From: JAAEQG01 sp023133475
GTDB lineage: Bacteria; Planctomycetota; Phycisphaerae; UBA1845
DNA length: 13,757 nucleotides
Assembly: GCA_030631415.1 (NCBI GenBank)
Contig: DAOVLE010000145.1
Span: 1-13,757 of the forward strand
Reading direction: 5' to 3'
Shown: piece after piece, positions 5,348 to 12,363 of the stretch
How the letters are laid out: each line of letters begins with the position of its first letter
Position numbering within the stretch: position 1 is the stretch's first letter
Made by a program: the position numbers and the translations under genes
Notes under the pieces: generated by a model
What the model was told of the DNA's origin: nothing
Database searches by the model: none
Seen by the model: the letters and a program-made list of their open reading frames with translations, nothing else

Positions 5348-7537
5348 ATGGTGCCGGGTATGGATCGTGACGAAATTTGTAGCAAGTTTCTCGACCTGGT
5401 TCCCTTCGAACTGTACCCGGTTCAGGAAGAAGCCCTGCTGGCATGGTTCGAGGAACAAGAGGGCGGAGTGCTGGTCACCGCCCCAACCGGCATGGGCAAA
5501 ACGCTGATCGCCGAGGCGGCGGTCTTCGAGGCTTTGCACGCCGGCACATGCCTCTACTACACCACCCCGCTGATCGCCCTGACCGAACAGAAATTCCGCG
5601 AGCTACAGGACCGGGCGGAGTCGTGGGGGTTCCCACGCCAGGAGGTGGGGCTGATCACCGGCAATCGCCGCGAAAATCCCGATGCTCGCGTCCGTGTGGT
5701 GGTGGCGGAAATCCTGCTCAACCACCTGCTCGAAGGCAAGGAGCACTTCGACAATGTCAGCGGCGTGGTCATGGACGAGTTTCACAACTTCAACGACTGG
5801 GAACGGGGTATCGTCTGGGAGCTTTCACTGGTGCTGCTTCCGCCGCGGGTTCGCCTCATGCTGCTGTCAGCCACGGTGGGCAATGCGCCGGAGTTTTTGC
5901 ATTGGCTTCGGACCGAGCACGGGCGCCGCGTGCAGTGGGTGCACTCCGACGAGCGCCGTGTGCCGTTGGAGTTCACCTGGGTCGGGGAAAAGCTGCTCAC
6001 CGAATATCTGCCGGTGATGGTGTCCGAAGACGACAGCCAAAACCGCACCCCCGCGCTGGTCTTCTGCTTCAACCGCGACGAGTGCTGGGAGGTGGCTGAG
6101 CGGCTCAAAGGCCTCAAGCTGATCTCTGCTGCACAGCGGGCGGAGATTGAATCCTTTCTCAATCCGGAGGACTTCAGCAAGGGCGTAGGGCCTAAGCTGC
6201 GGCAGATGTTGATCCGCGGGGTGGGTGTGCACCATGCCGGTGTTCTGCCCAAGCACAAGCAGGCTGTCGAGCTGTTGTTCAACAAGAAACTGGTGCCGTT
6301 TGTGATCTGCACCGAGACGTTGGCTGCCGGCATCAACCTGCCCGCCCGCTCGGTGGTGCTTAGCACACTGCTCAAAGGCAAGCGAGGTGAGAAGAAGCTG
6401 GTTCCGCCGTCAGCCGCTCATCAGATGTTCGGGCGTGCCGGGCGCCCGCAGTTTGATACCAACGGCTACGTGTTCGCCCTGGCTCACGAGGACGACGTCA
6501 AGATCGAGAAATGGCGCAAGAAGTACGAGCAGATCGACCCCAACTCGAAGGACCCCGGCATCCTCCGAGCCCGCAAGCAACTCGAACGCAAACGCCCCAG
6601 CCGCAGAAAGACCGAGCAGTACTGGTCGGAAGGGCAATTCCACTCGCTGATAAAATCCGGGCCTGGCAAGTTGGCCAGCCGCTCGATGATCCCATATCAG
6701 GTGTTGATCTATCTGCTGACCCGGACGGGGACGCTGCATGAGTCCCGCGAGTTTCTGGCCAAACGCTTCAACACCGCCGAGTACATCGAGAAGTTTCAAA
6801 AGCAGCTCGATAGCATGATCGGCAACCTGGCGTCTTTTGGGTATCTGACTGCGGAGGAGGACGGCGACCACATCACCGTGCACAACAGTATCCACCACCT
6901 GCTGAGCTATCGTAGCGTCGATCCGCTTTACGGCGCGTTTTTGTCTCAGAAGTTGGCTCATGCCAGCTTTGACGAGAAGGTGATGGCTTTGGAGTCGGTG
7001 TTGCCGGTCCCGCCAGTCATCGAGCGTCACGTGCGGATTCCCGAGGACCTTCCACCAGGGCCACTGCAAACCGAAGAACTTCAGCCGGCACTGATCTCCA
7101 TGGGGGTGGTGCTGGCCAAGCCTGACGGATCGCTGGTGGGGGCTTCGGACGACGAACACAAGGACTACTGGGAGGAGCCAGACGAGCCGCGCCTGCCGAC
7201 TTTCCCCGAGATGTTGCAGATTCTCTTCGAGAGCAGGCTGGCGGTTCCGGACCGCTTCTTTGTGCAACCCAAGTGGGTGGCGGGTGCGGCGTTTCAGATG
7301 GAGTGCGACTTCTACAAGCTGGTGGGTGCGTGCAACCTGGCCAAGCAGGAAGGGCTGGTGTTGCGGCATCTGTTGCGTCTGGTGATTCTGGCTGGCGAGT
7401 TCTATATCCAGACCGAAGACCCCGACTACCAGACTCTCGGAGAAAGGGCGACACGCATCTGTCACCATGTCGATCCGCGCTATACCGACCGCTTCCTGGC
7501 GGAAGCGGAGGAGGCGAAGAAAATACTGCAGCCGTGA
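5348..7537 (+). CDS. Ski2-like superfamily 2 DEAD/DEAH-box helicase
   Basis: This 729-residue protein has a complete SF2 helicase core. It shows a Q-type motif (YPVQEEAL, 23-30), Walker A (APTGMGKT, 45-52), a DEFH Walker B box (143-146) and SAT (174-176). The second RecA domain has GVGVHHAGVLP (291-301), TETLAAGINLPA (322-333) and QMFGRAGRPQFD (359-370). The HHAG and QMFGRAGR signatures are typical of the Ski2/Mtr4/Hel308 group, which unwinds RNA or DNA using ATP. The C-terminal 300 residues are probably a winged-helix and helical-bundle region. The ATG at 5348 has a GGGGGA box nine bases upstream; ATG 5360 is an alternative. The frame upstream of 5348 is repeat-derived. The gene converges on the glycosyltransferase. 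Whether it acts on RNA or DNA cannot be told. Confidence 0.85.
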   Translation: MVPGMDRDEICSKFLDLVPFELYPVQEEALLAWFEEQEGGVLVTAPTGMGKTLIAEAAVFEALHAGTCLYYTTPLIALTEQKFRELQDRAESWGFPRQEVGLITGNRRENPDARVRVVVAEILLNHLLEGKEHFDNVSGVVMDEFHNFNDWERGIVWELSLVLLPPRVRLMLLSATVGNAPEFLHWLRTEHGRRVQWVHSDERRVPLEFTWVGEKLLTEYLPVMVSEDDSQNRTPALVFCFNRDECWEVAERLKGLKLISAAQRAEIESFLNPEDFSKGVGPKLRQMLIRGVGVHHAGVLPKHKQAVELLFNKKLVPFVICTETLAAGINLPARSVVLSTLLKGKRGEKKLVPPSAAHQMFGRAGRPQFDTNGYVFALAHEDDVKIEKWRKKYEQIDPNSKDPGILRARKQLERKRPSRRKTEQYWSEGQFHSLIKSGPGKLASRSMIPYQVLIYLLTRTGTLHESREFLAKRFNTAEYIEKFQKQLDSMIGNLASFGYLTAEEDGDHITVHNSIHHLLSYRSVDPLYGAFLSQKLAHASFDEKVMALESVLPVPPVIERHVRIPEDLPPGPLQTEELQPALISMGVVLAKPDGSLVGASDDEHKDYWEEPDEPRLPTFPEMLQILFESRLAVPDRFFVQPKWVAGAAFQMECDFYKLVGACNLAKQEGLVLRHLLRLVILAGEFYIQTEDPDYQTLGERATRICHHVDPRYTDRFLAEAEEAKKILQP

Positions 7538-7556
7538 CTGCTGGGTGTGGCTTGAG

Positions 7557-7590
7557 TTGTAGGGCGGGTTCCACCCGCCTTCCTGGCTGA
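7557..7590. repeat. Left direct repeat flanking a long hairpin (TAGGG type)
   Basis: This 34-base unit begins TTGTAGGGCGGGTTCCACCC and recurs at 7704-7737 with a single substitution in the same orientation. The pair flanks the long inverted repeat at 7596-7676. It begins 20 bases after the helicase stop. Confidence 0.8.
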
Positions 7591-7595
7591 TGGTT

Positions 7596-7676
7596 GGGTG
7601 GCCCATGGCTTTAGCCGTGGGGGACGCGAATCGGCTGACCATTCGCGTCCCCCACCGCTAAAGCGATGGGCCACCC
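7596..7676. repeat. Near-perfect 36-bp inverted repeat between convergent genes
   Basis: The arms at 7596-7631 and 7641-7676 pair at 34 of 36 positions around a 9-base loop. The two mismatches are symmetrical (G-G at 7607/7665, C-C at 7616/7656) and split the stem into three blocks: GGGTGGCCCAT, GCTTTAGC and GTGGGGGACGCGAAT. No T-run follows on either strand, so it is not a textbook terminator, but its position between convergent gene ends would suit bidirectional termination or mRNA 3'-end protection. A decayed relative is at 395-441. Confidence 0.85.
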
Positions 7677-7697
7677 ATCCGGTGACAACCCTTCGAA

Positions 7698-9581
7698 TCA
7701 GCGTTGTAGGGCGGGTTCCACCCGCCTTTCTGGCTGAGCCCGGTACTGGCTGAGCCGGTCCCGGATAAGCTCCAGATGGTCGGTCTTGCCCGTAGCCAAA
7801 GCCACTTCGAGACAACGTTCCATGGCGGCGATCGCCTCGGGGTAGCGGCCTAAATGAGCAAGCACCGCCCCGAGGTTGTAGTGAGCCTGGAGCAGGTTCG
7901 GATTCGCCTGCACCGCAAGTTGATAGTGTCGGGCGGCTGACAGCGGATCGTTCATCTGGGCAGAAGCCATCCCGAGGTAGTAATGCGACTCGGCATTGCG
8001 CCCCTGGCCCGCTCGCAAGTGACCCATATGCCGTAAAGCCGATGCCGACTGGGGATACATGCTCAAAGCTTTGGCCAAATAGCGTTCGGCATCAGCCTGC
8101 CGCCCGTTACGGGCACAAATCGCCCCGAGATTCGAGTAGGAAATGCTGCGATAATAAGCCTCGGGTAAAATCGCCCGATTTACCCACAGGGCAATAATAA
8201 CAGCCAAAACCAACGCCACCACCAAAGGGCGTAAACGCCGCACCCGCCAGTGCCGATAACCCTCAACGCATGCACCACCGGCAAACAACACCAACAGCGG
8301 CACCAGAGGGAAACGGTATCGACCAAACACATAAAACAATGTGACACTTCCAGACACCGCCAGCACCAGCAAGTGCAAAACCCACAAGTCGCGGCGATGA
8401 GGCCACCACAACACAACTCCGGCGGCGGCTAAAGGCACCAGCACGCCAAAGTGCAAAACCCACCCCAAAGCCCGCAACAGATGCGACCAGTCACCGTAGG
8501 CATACATGTCCTCGGCATCGGGAACTTCAAAATGATTCCACACCAACGACCACTTCCGCACCATCAGGCGCAACCATGCCGGAGTATCCTGACGCACAAA
8601 ACGCCACCCCCGATCCAACCAATAATGCGAGACTTCCACGGGGGTGAGGGTTCGCCCGACAGCCCGTTCTGCCAACTCCACCGCATCACGCCGTTCATAG
8701 ACGGGGTTGGATCGACCAGCCACCAGCGGGGCGTACAACCCGTCAGCCCGGGCGTTGTTCCCGATATAAAAATTGGTGCCCAACTGCGAAGTGGTCAGCA
8801 CAAAAGCCCCGCCCACACTAAAGTTTCGCAGCCCCACGGGTATCAGTGCCAGCGCTACGCCACCGACAAACAAGCCGATCAGGCCCGCTCGACGCCGGTA
8901 GGTTTGGCCTGCGAAACGCACGAACATCCAGATGGGAATAACCCCGGCGAAGAGCAGGGTGTTCTCGCGCGTCAAAGCCAGTAAACCCGTCACCAGCCCA
9001 CAGGCGGCACAGGTGGTCGCACGCATGTGCTGCTGGGTGCGGCTTAGCAGGTAAAGCAGAAGCGCCGCCAAAAACAGCCCCAACGCGGCTTTTTGAATCA
9101 GCCCGTCGAAGAAGATCGCCGGGGGATACAGTGCCAGCAACACCCCGGAAACCACGCCTGCCCCGTGCCCCAAAAACCGCCGCCCCGCAAGGCAAATCAG
9201 CACACAAGAAAACGCACCCAGCACAATCTGCACGCCGCGAACCAGCCACAGATGGTGCCCACCCAAGCGATACAGCACGGCGAGGAAATAAGGGTAAGCC
9301 GGTGCCTGATAAAAGACCTCGTCGCCCCACCATTGACCGCCGGCGATGCGCTGTGCCCACTCATCATACGAACGCGCGTCCACCGACGGGTGTTCCAGAA
9401 ATGGGATGGTCCGGATTTGGTACAGATATACTCCGCGAACCAGCAGCGCGAGCGTGAAAACCGCAATAACCAACCACATCGGGCGGAAACGTGGTTCAGC
9501 CCTGGCGGCAAGGTTGTCCGTCGGAGGGGCGCTTGCTGTGCCTCTCGTGTTGGGCAATTTGTTATCGGGCGGATTCTGCAT
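7698..9581 (-). CDS. GT-C (GT39/ArnT-like) membrane glycosyltransferase with C-terminal TPR domain
   Basis: This is a 627-residue polytopic membrane protein. After a polar N-terminus comes a first membrane helix (about 35-53), then a periplasmic loop with SVDARSYDEW (67-76), where GT-C enzymes carry their catalytic Asp, then about ten hydrophobic segments to about residue 475. TPR units follow at roughly 480-595, with tetratricopeptide patterns such as AHYNLGAVLAHLGRYPEAI. It would transfer a sugar from a polyprenyl-phosphate donor to a protein or lipid; the acceptor is unknown. The open frame extends to a TTG at 9662, but a repeat fragment lies at 9614-9625, so I start at the ATG at 9581, with no clear ribosome-binding site. 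The last residues, RRVEPALQR, are encoded by a TAGGG-type repeat read in reverse. Confidence 0.75.
   Translation of the reverse strand: MQNPPDNKLPNTRGTASAPPTDNLAARAEPRFRPMWLVIAVFTLALLVRGVYLYQIRTIPFLEHPSVDARSYDEWAQRIAGGQWWGDEVFYQAPAYPYFLAVLYRLGGHHLWLVRGVQIVLGAFSCVLICLAGRRFLGHGAGVVSGVLLALYPPAIFFDGLIQKAALGLFLAALLLYLLSRTQQHMRATTCAACGLVTGLLALTRENTLLFAGVIPIWMFVRFAGQTYRRRAGLIGLFVGGVALALIPVGLRNFSVGGAFVLTTSQLGTNFYIGNNARADGLYAPLVAGRSNPVYERRDAVELAERAVGRTLTPVEVSHYWLDRGWRFVRQDTPAWLRLMVRKWSLVWNHFEVPDAEDMYAYGDWSHLLRALGWVLHFGVLVPLAAAGVVLWWPHRRDLWVLHLLVLAVSGSVTLFYVFGRYRFPLVPLLVLFAGGACVEGYRHWRVRRLRPLVVALVLAVIIALWVNRAILPEAYYRSISYSNLGAICARNGRQADAERYLAKALSMYPQSASALRHMGHLRAGQGRNAESHYYLGMASAQMNDPLSAARHYQLAVQANPNLLQAHYNLGAVLAHLGRYPEAIAAMERCLEVALATGKTDHLELIRDRLSQYRAQPERRVEPALQR
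7704..7737. repeat. Right direct repeat, overlapping the glycosyltransferase C-terminus
   Basis: This is the second copy of the 34-base unit at 7557-7590, with one difference. It lies inside the 3' end of the glycosyltransferase gene and encodes about the last eleven residues; the TGA stop at 7698-7700 falls just beyond it. Confidence 0.8.
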
Positions 9582-9613
9582 GGGGTAATTGTCACCAATT
9601 GTCTCAAATCCGT

Positions 9614-9625
9614 CCACCCACCCTA
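9614..9625. repeat. TAGGG-type half-unit remnant
   Basis: CCACCCACCCTA is the reverse complement of the TAGGGTGGGTGG start of the unit at 169. It lies upstream of the preferred glycosyltransferase start and argues against the longer reading frame. Confidence 0.45.
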
Positions 9626-9670
9626 CAAGCGATTGCCCTGTCCTGAAAACCATCCAAGACAAGAATCCAC

Positions 9671-9699
9671 TTGATCCCGACGGCGGAAGAAAGTAAAAT
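9671..9699 (+). promoter_or_regulatory. Candidate promoter for PEP-CTERM gene
   Basis: TTGATC (9671-9676) and TAAAAT (9694-9699) are 17 bases apart, with a 5 of 6 match at -10 and 4 of 6 at -35. A transcript from here would carry a leader of about 150 bases. That leader contains two imperfect direct repeats starting GCACCGAG at 9714 and 9771 and a short stem near 9811-9838. I could not assign it to a known riboswitch class. Confidence 0.4.
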
Positions 9700-9855
9700 G
9701 CACTTCACCCTAAGCACCGAGATGGGGATCGCTACAGGGCAAAGCTGTGTTTGGCATACAACTGTTGATTGCACCGAGTATGGGGGATATCTTTACTTGT
9801 GCATACCTGTTTTGGCTGTTCTCCGCAAGACGGCCAATTAGCAAGGGATAGAGAC

Positions 9856-10542
9856 ATGAAGATACTGATGATTGTCACATTTGTGTGGGGTATCCTGCTG
9901 GTTATGAGCACCGCCGTCCACGCAAACATAGTCGACTCGTTCGACGCCGGCGACAGCCATATGCTCTACGTGGAAGCCGGCCAAGCCGACTGGTCTCTGG
10001 AAAGCGGTTTGAGCACCGATAACGTGATTGGTGGCGTCCGCGATGCCACGTTATGGCTGGGTAACCGGGCCATGCCAAGATACGGGGAAGGGTATACTGA
10101 AGCGCACTTCAACTGGAACCATTCCGGTGTGCTGGAGGTGCACCACAATGCCCATCCCCAAAGCGAGTTGTCTCTGACATATGGGGACCTGGCTTCGGAT
10201 GGCCCATGCCTCAACGCCGACTGGAGTGGTTTGGCCAATATGATGTTCACCTTCACTTCCGCGACGCTTAATCCTGTTGACCTCGAGATCATTCTGTTTT
10301 CCAGGAATGGTGTTTGGTCTGAGGCTGCCGGCTCGATACCAGGGGGGGCCGCCCAATACGCGGTGTCGCTGTCGGGTTGCTATACAGCCGACGTCGATGG
10401 GGTATATATCAAGTTCTCGGCCCAAGAGTGGGGCACGAGTTTTACGCTGGACAGAATCGAGGTGATCCCCGAGCCGACCACAATAAGTCTCTTGGGTCTC
10501 GTGGGGTTGGCGGTTCTGTGGCGACAAGCCCGTAGCGTTTAG
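9856..10542 (+). CDS. PEP-CTERM sorted exported protein
   Basis: This encodes a 228-residue secreted protein. The N-terminus is a signal peptide (hydrophobic 3-20, likely cleavage after VHA at 21-23). The C-terminus has the tripartite PEP-CTERM sorting signal: PEP at 205-207, a hydrophobic stretch TISLLGLVGLAVLW at 209-222, and a short basic tail. In bacteria with exosortase, such proteins are cut at the signal and displayed or released at the surface. The body between is beta-rich with many Asp, Ser and Gly residues and two cysteines (GPC and SGC), and matches no domain I know. AAGGGA seven bases ahead of the ATG supports this start. The last residues and the TAG stop come from the GCGTTTAGCGGC repeat. 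No exosortase gene is in the window. Confidence 0.85.
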   Translation: MKILMIVTFVWGILLVMSTAVHANIVDSFDAGDSHMLYVEAGQADWSLESGLSTDNVIGGVRDATLWLGNRAMPRYGEGYTEAHFNWNHSGVLEVHHNAHPQSELSLTYGDLASDGPCLNADWSGLANMMFTFTSATLNPVDLEIILFSRNGVWSEAAGSIPGGAAQYAVSLSGCYTADVDGVYIKFSAQEWGTSFTLDRIEVIPEPTTISLLGLVGLAVLWRQARSV

Positions 10543-10583
10543 CGGCGACCCGAAGGGGAGCGCGTAGAAGGGGAGCGTGAAAA
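10535..10583. repeat. GCGTTTAGCGGC-type repeat, extended copy
   Basis: It shares GCGTTTAGCGGC and GGGGAGCGTGAAAA with 1085-1118 but has an internal duplication of AAGGGGAGCG. It overlaps the end of the PEP-CTERM gene and supplies the TAG stop at 10540-10542. Confidence 0.7.
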
Positions 10584-10587
10584 GTTG

Positions 10588-10656
10588 TAGGGCGGGTTCC
10601 ACCCGCTGTCTATGGCGTTACGTTTCACTTGCCGGCGGCGGGTGGAACCCGCCCTA
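10588..10656. repeat. TAGGG-type palindrome, long-loop form
   Basis: The left unit at 10588-10606 and right unit at 10637-10656 (GGCGGGTGGAACCCGCCCTA) are inverted around a loop of about 30 bases. The element fills the gap between the convergent PEP-CTERM and diguanylate cyclase genes. Its right end is the reverse complement of TAG, forming the cyclase stop codon. Confidence 0.85.
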
Positions 10657-12012
10657 CTGTACACACAGGCGGTTCTTTCCGCCGGATTTGGCTTTGTATA
10701 GGGCTTGGTCCGCCAGCTCCAGCAGGTGCTTGCCTGAGTTGGGGCGGTTTTCCAGCATGGAGGCAATGCCGGCACTCATCGAGACCGGCGGGTCCAGATT
10801 CATCACCGCTGCCCGCTGGCTGAACAAACGCGAGATACGCTCGGCGAAGGCGGCGGCGGCTCGAGGTGTGGTGTCGAGCAGGATGACGGCGAACTCGTCG
10901 CCACCGTATCTTATCCCCAAATCGGTCGGGCGAAGAGTGCCACGCAACAATTCGCCGACAAATTCAATCATCCGATCGCCGGCGGCGTGACCTCGGGTGT
11001 CATTGAGGTTCTTGAAGTTGTCCAGATCGAGCATGACCATGCAGAGGTCCTGCCCGGTCCGTTGCTGGGCTTTGAAGATTCTCTCCAGCCGCTCCTCGAG
11101 CAGGCGGCGGTTGCCCAGTCTGGTCAGCGGGTCGACCCAACTGGCTCGTTCAGCTCGTTGGAGCATGACGTTGATCCGGCGGGTCTGATCGTTCACCCGC
11201 GAGTGCATGGTTTGTTCGAGGCGTTCGGTATGCCCTTCGCTCCGCTCCAGGTGTCTGATTAAGTCTCTAATAGTTCGAGCCACGTGCCCTATCTCGTCGT
11301 CTCTCTCGACGGGCAGGTGCCCCGGGGCTGCGCCGGCGCCGCTACCCGGGGGGATCGCCATGACGCTTAGCGGAAGTGAGACTCGCCGCCTGAACCAGAG
11401 CCCATAAATCAGCATCAGGCCTCCATCCATGGCAAGCAATGCGCCGGCCAGCCACAGGGCGGAACAGCCGGCCTCTCGCAGGGTCGGGCGACGGTGCGCA
11501 TAGAGAACCAATCCGGTTTGGGAATCCGCGCTGCTGTCACGCCGGGTCACCGCGACCACTCGCCAGAGAAGCTCCTGCCGGTCGCCGAAAGGCAGCATAA
11601 CCAGGTCTGCCGCAACGTCTTCACCATTGCCATGGGCGAAGCTTTCCCTGGGAACCTCCACATCCTGCGGCACAGTAATCATCGGCCGACTCTGTTCATC
11701 CAACAACATCAGCCCGATCACATCTTCGTCACGGAGCACCGACCACGCCCAGCAGCGGAACTGCGTGATTAGTGGCCCGTCGGTGGTCTCCCAACTGGTC
11801 GTCATTGCGGTGTTTTGCCGCCCTCCCAGCTCGGCAAGTTGCCCTATTCCTTGGCGCACGAAGAATTCCAGCTTCCGGCGGTGAGAAGTGACGCCTTGCC
11901 GATACACCACTGCTGCGTGAACAACGACGGCAACAAGGGTTAACAGGGCCAGCATCGCCAACCCGCTACGAATAACGGTGCCGGTAAGTGTTCTGTTGCG
12001 GGCAGTGGTCAT
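10654..12012 (-). CDS. Membrane-bound diguanylate cyclase (GGDEF) with HAMP domain
   Basis: This 452-residue protein makes cyclic di-GMP from two GTP. A first membrane helix (about 12-36) is followed by a periplasmic sensor region of roughly 145 residues, a second helix (183-205), a HAMP-like linker (about 207-260), a short coiled coil and a GGDEF domain (about 290-450). The active site is intact: DPLTRLGNRR at 294-303, LDLDNFKNLND in the metal-binding strand, and GGDEF at 370-374. The inhibitory site RPTD (361-364) is five residues before GGDEF, so product inhibition is expected. The sensor resembles no ligand domain I can name. The ATG at 12012 is preferred over longer frames because it puts the first helix next to the start. 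The ribosome-binding site is weak. The gene is convergent with the PEP-CTERM gene. Confidence 0.88.
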   Translation of the reverse strand: MTTARNRTLTGTVIRSGLAMLALLTLVAVVVHAAVVYRQGVTSHRRKLEFFVRQGIGQLAELGGRQNTAMTTSWETTDGPLITQFRCWAWSVLRDEDVIGLMLLDEQSRPMITVPQDVEVPRESFAHGNGEDVAADLVMLPFGDRQELLWRVVAVTRRDSSADSQTGLVLYAHRRPTLREAGCSALWLAGALLAMDGGLMLIYGLWFRRRVSLPLSVMAIPPGSGAGAAPGHLPVERDDEIGHVARTIRDLIRHLERSEGHTERLEQTMHSRVNDQTRRINVMLQRAERASWVDPLTRLGNRRLLEERLERIFKAQQRTGQDLCMVMLDLDNFKNLNDTRGHAAGDRMIEFVGELLRGTLRPTDLGIRYGGDEFAVILLDTTPRAAAAFAERISRLFSQRAAVMNLDPPVSMSAGIASMLENRPNSGKHLLELADQALYKAKSGGKNRLCVQ

Positions 12013-12108
12013 CGGGGCATCCCAACCTGGTCCTCGAGCGAGAGACTCTGGATATGTATCGTAATACTGTGAGCAGAAATAAATATTCAGTAAACCCGTG
12101 GTGAAGAA

Positions 12109-12130
12109 GGCAAGAGGCAAGAGGCAACGA
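12109..12130. repeat. Short GGCAAGA heptamer array
   Basis: GGCAAGA occurs twice in tandem, followed by GGCAACGA. It is a small array upstream of the cyclase gene. The rest of 12013-12171 is an AT-rich patch (about 12050-12100) that may hold the cyclase promoter, but I found no convincing boxes, followed by unique sequence. Confidence 0.5.
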
Positions 12131-12171
12131 GGCGTCTGCGGATCCGAGCCCTGGGGTAAGGCGGCAGTCTT

Positions 12172-12314
12172 GCGCTAGGCCCGGCATTTATGCCGGGTAT
12201 TGGAGTGGTTGCCTTTACCCCCCCCGTTCCGCCCCGCCGCCTTCGGCAGCGGGGCGGAACGGGGGGGATTCTTCGTTAGGCCTTCTCACCCGGCATAAAT
12301 GCCGGGCCTAGCGC
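12172..12314. repeat. Composite palindromic element, copy 2, with intact inverted ends
   Basis: The ends at 12172-12198 and 12288-12314 are perfect 27-bp inverted repeats, each containing the inner palindrome CCCGGCAT-TT-ATGCCGGG. The interior holds a 19-bp perfect stem (12219-12237 with 12249-12267) around an 11-base loop that can fold further. The subterminal sequences TATTGGAGTGGTTG and GATTCTTCGTTAGGCCTT are shared with copy 1 at 113-382. No open frame is present. No obvious target-site duplication is visible. Confidence 0.8.
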
Positions 12315-12343
12315 GACGGCGTGGGAACTCCCCCCACGCCGTC
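12315..12343 (-). terminator. Hairpin downstream of the porin/small-protein unit
   Basis: GACGGCGTGGG at 12315-12325 pairs exactly with CCCACGCCGTC at 12333-12343 over a 7-base loop, about 20 bases after the small-protein stop in the direction of transcription. No T-run follows; the composite element comes next. It is a plausible termination or 3'-end hairpin, not a canonical intrinsic terminator. Confidence 0.4.
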
Positions 12344-12363
12344 ATGATATGCATGCCCGTTAA

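Noticed and set aside
6410..7642. 410-residue open frame on the - strand
   Set aside because: It is the mirror of the helicase gene, whose frame has all helicase motifs. The long antisense frame follows from GC-rich codon usage, and its start lies in repeat sequence.
7596..7676. Intrinsic terminator
   Set aside because: The stem is far longer than usual, has no T-run on either strand and belongs to a repeat family. A termination role is possible but not shown.
9730..9770. GEMM-type cyclic di-GMP riboswitch, prompted by CAGGGCAAAGC
   Set aside because: Only a short fragment resembles the motif. I could not find the paired helices and second conserved block, so this is probably chance.
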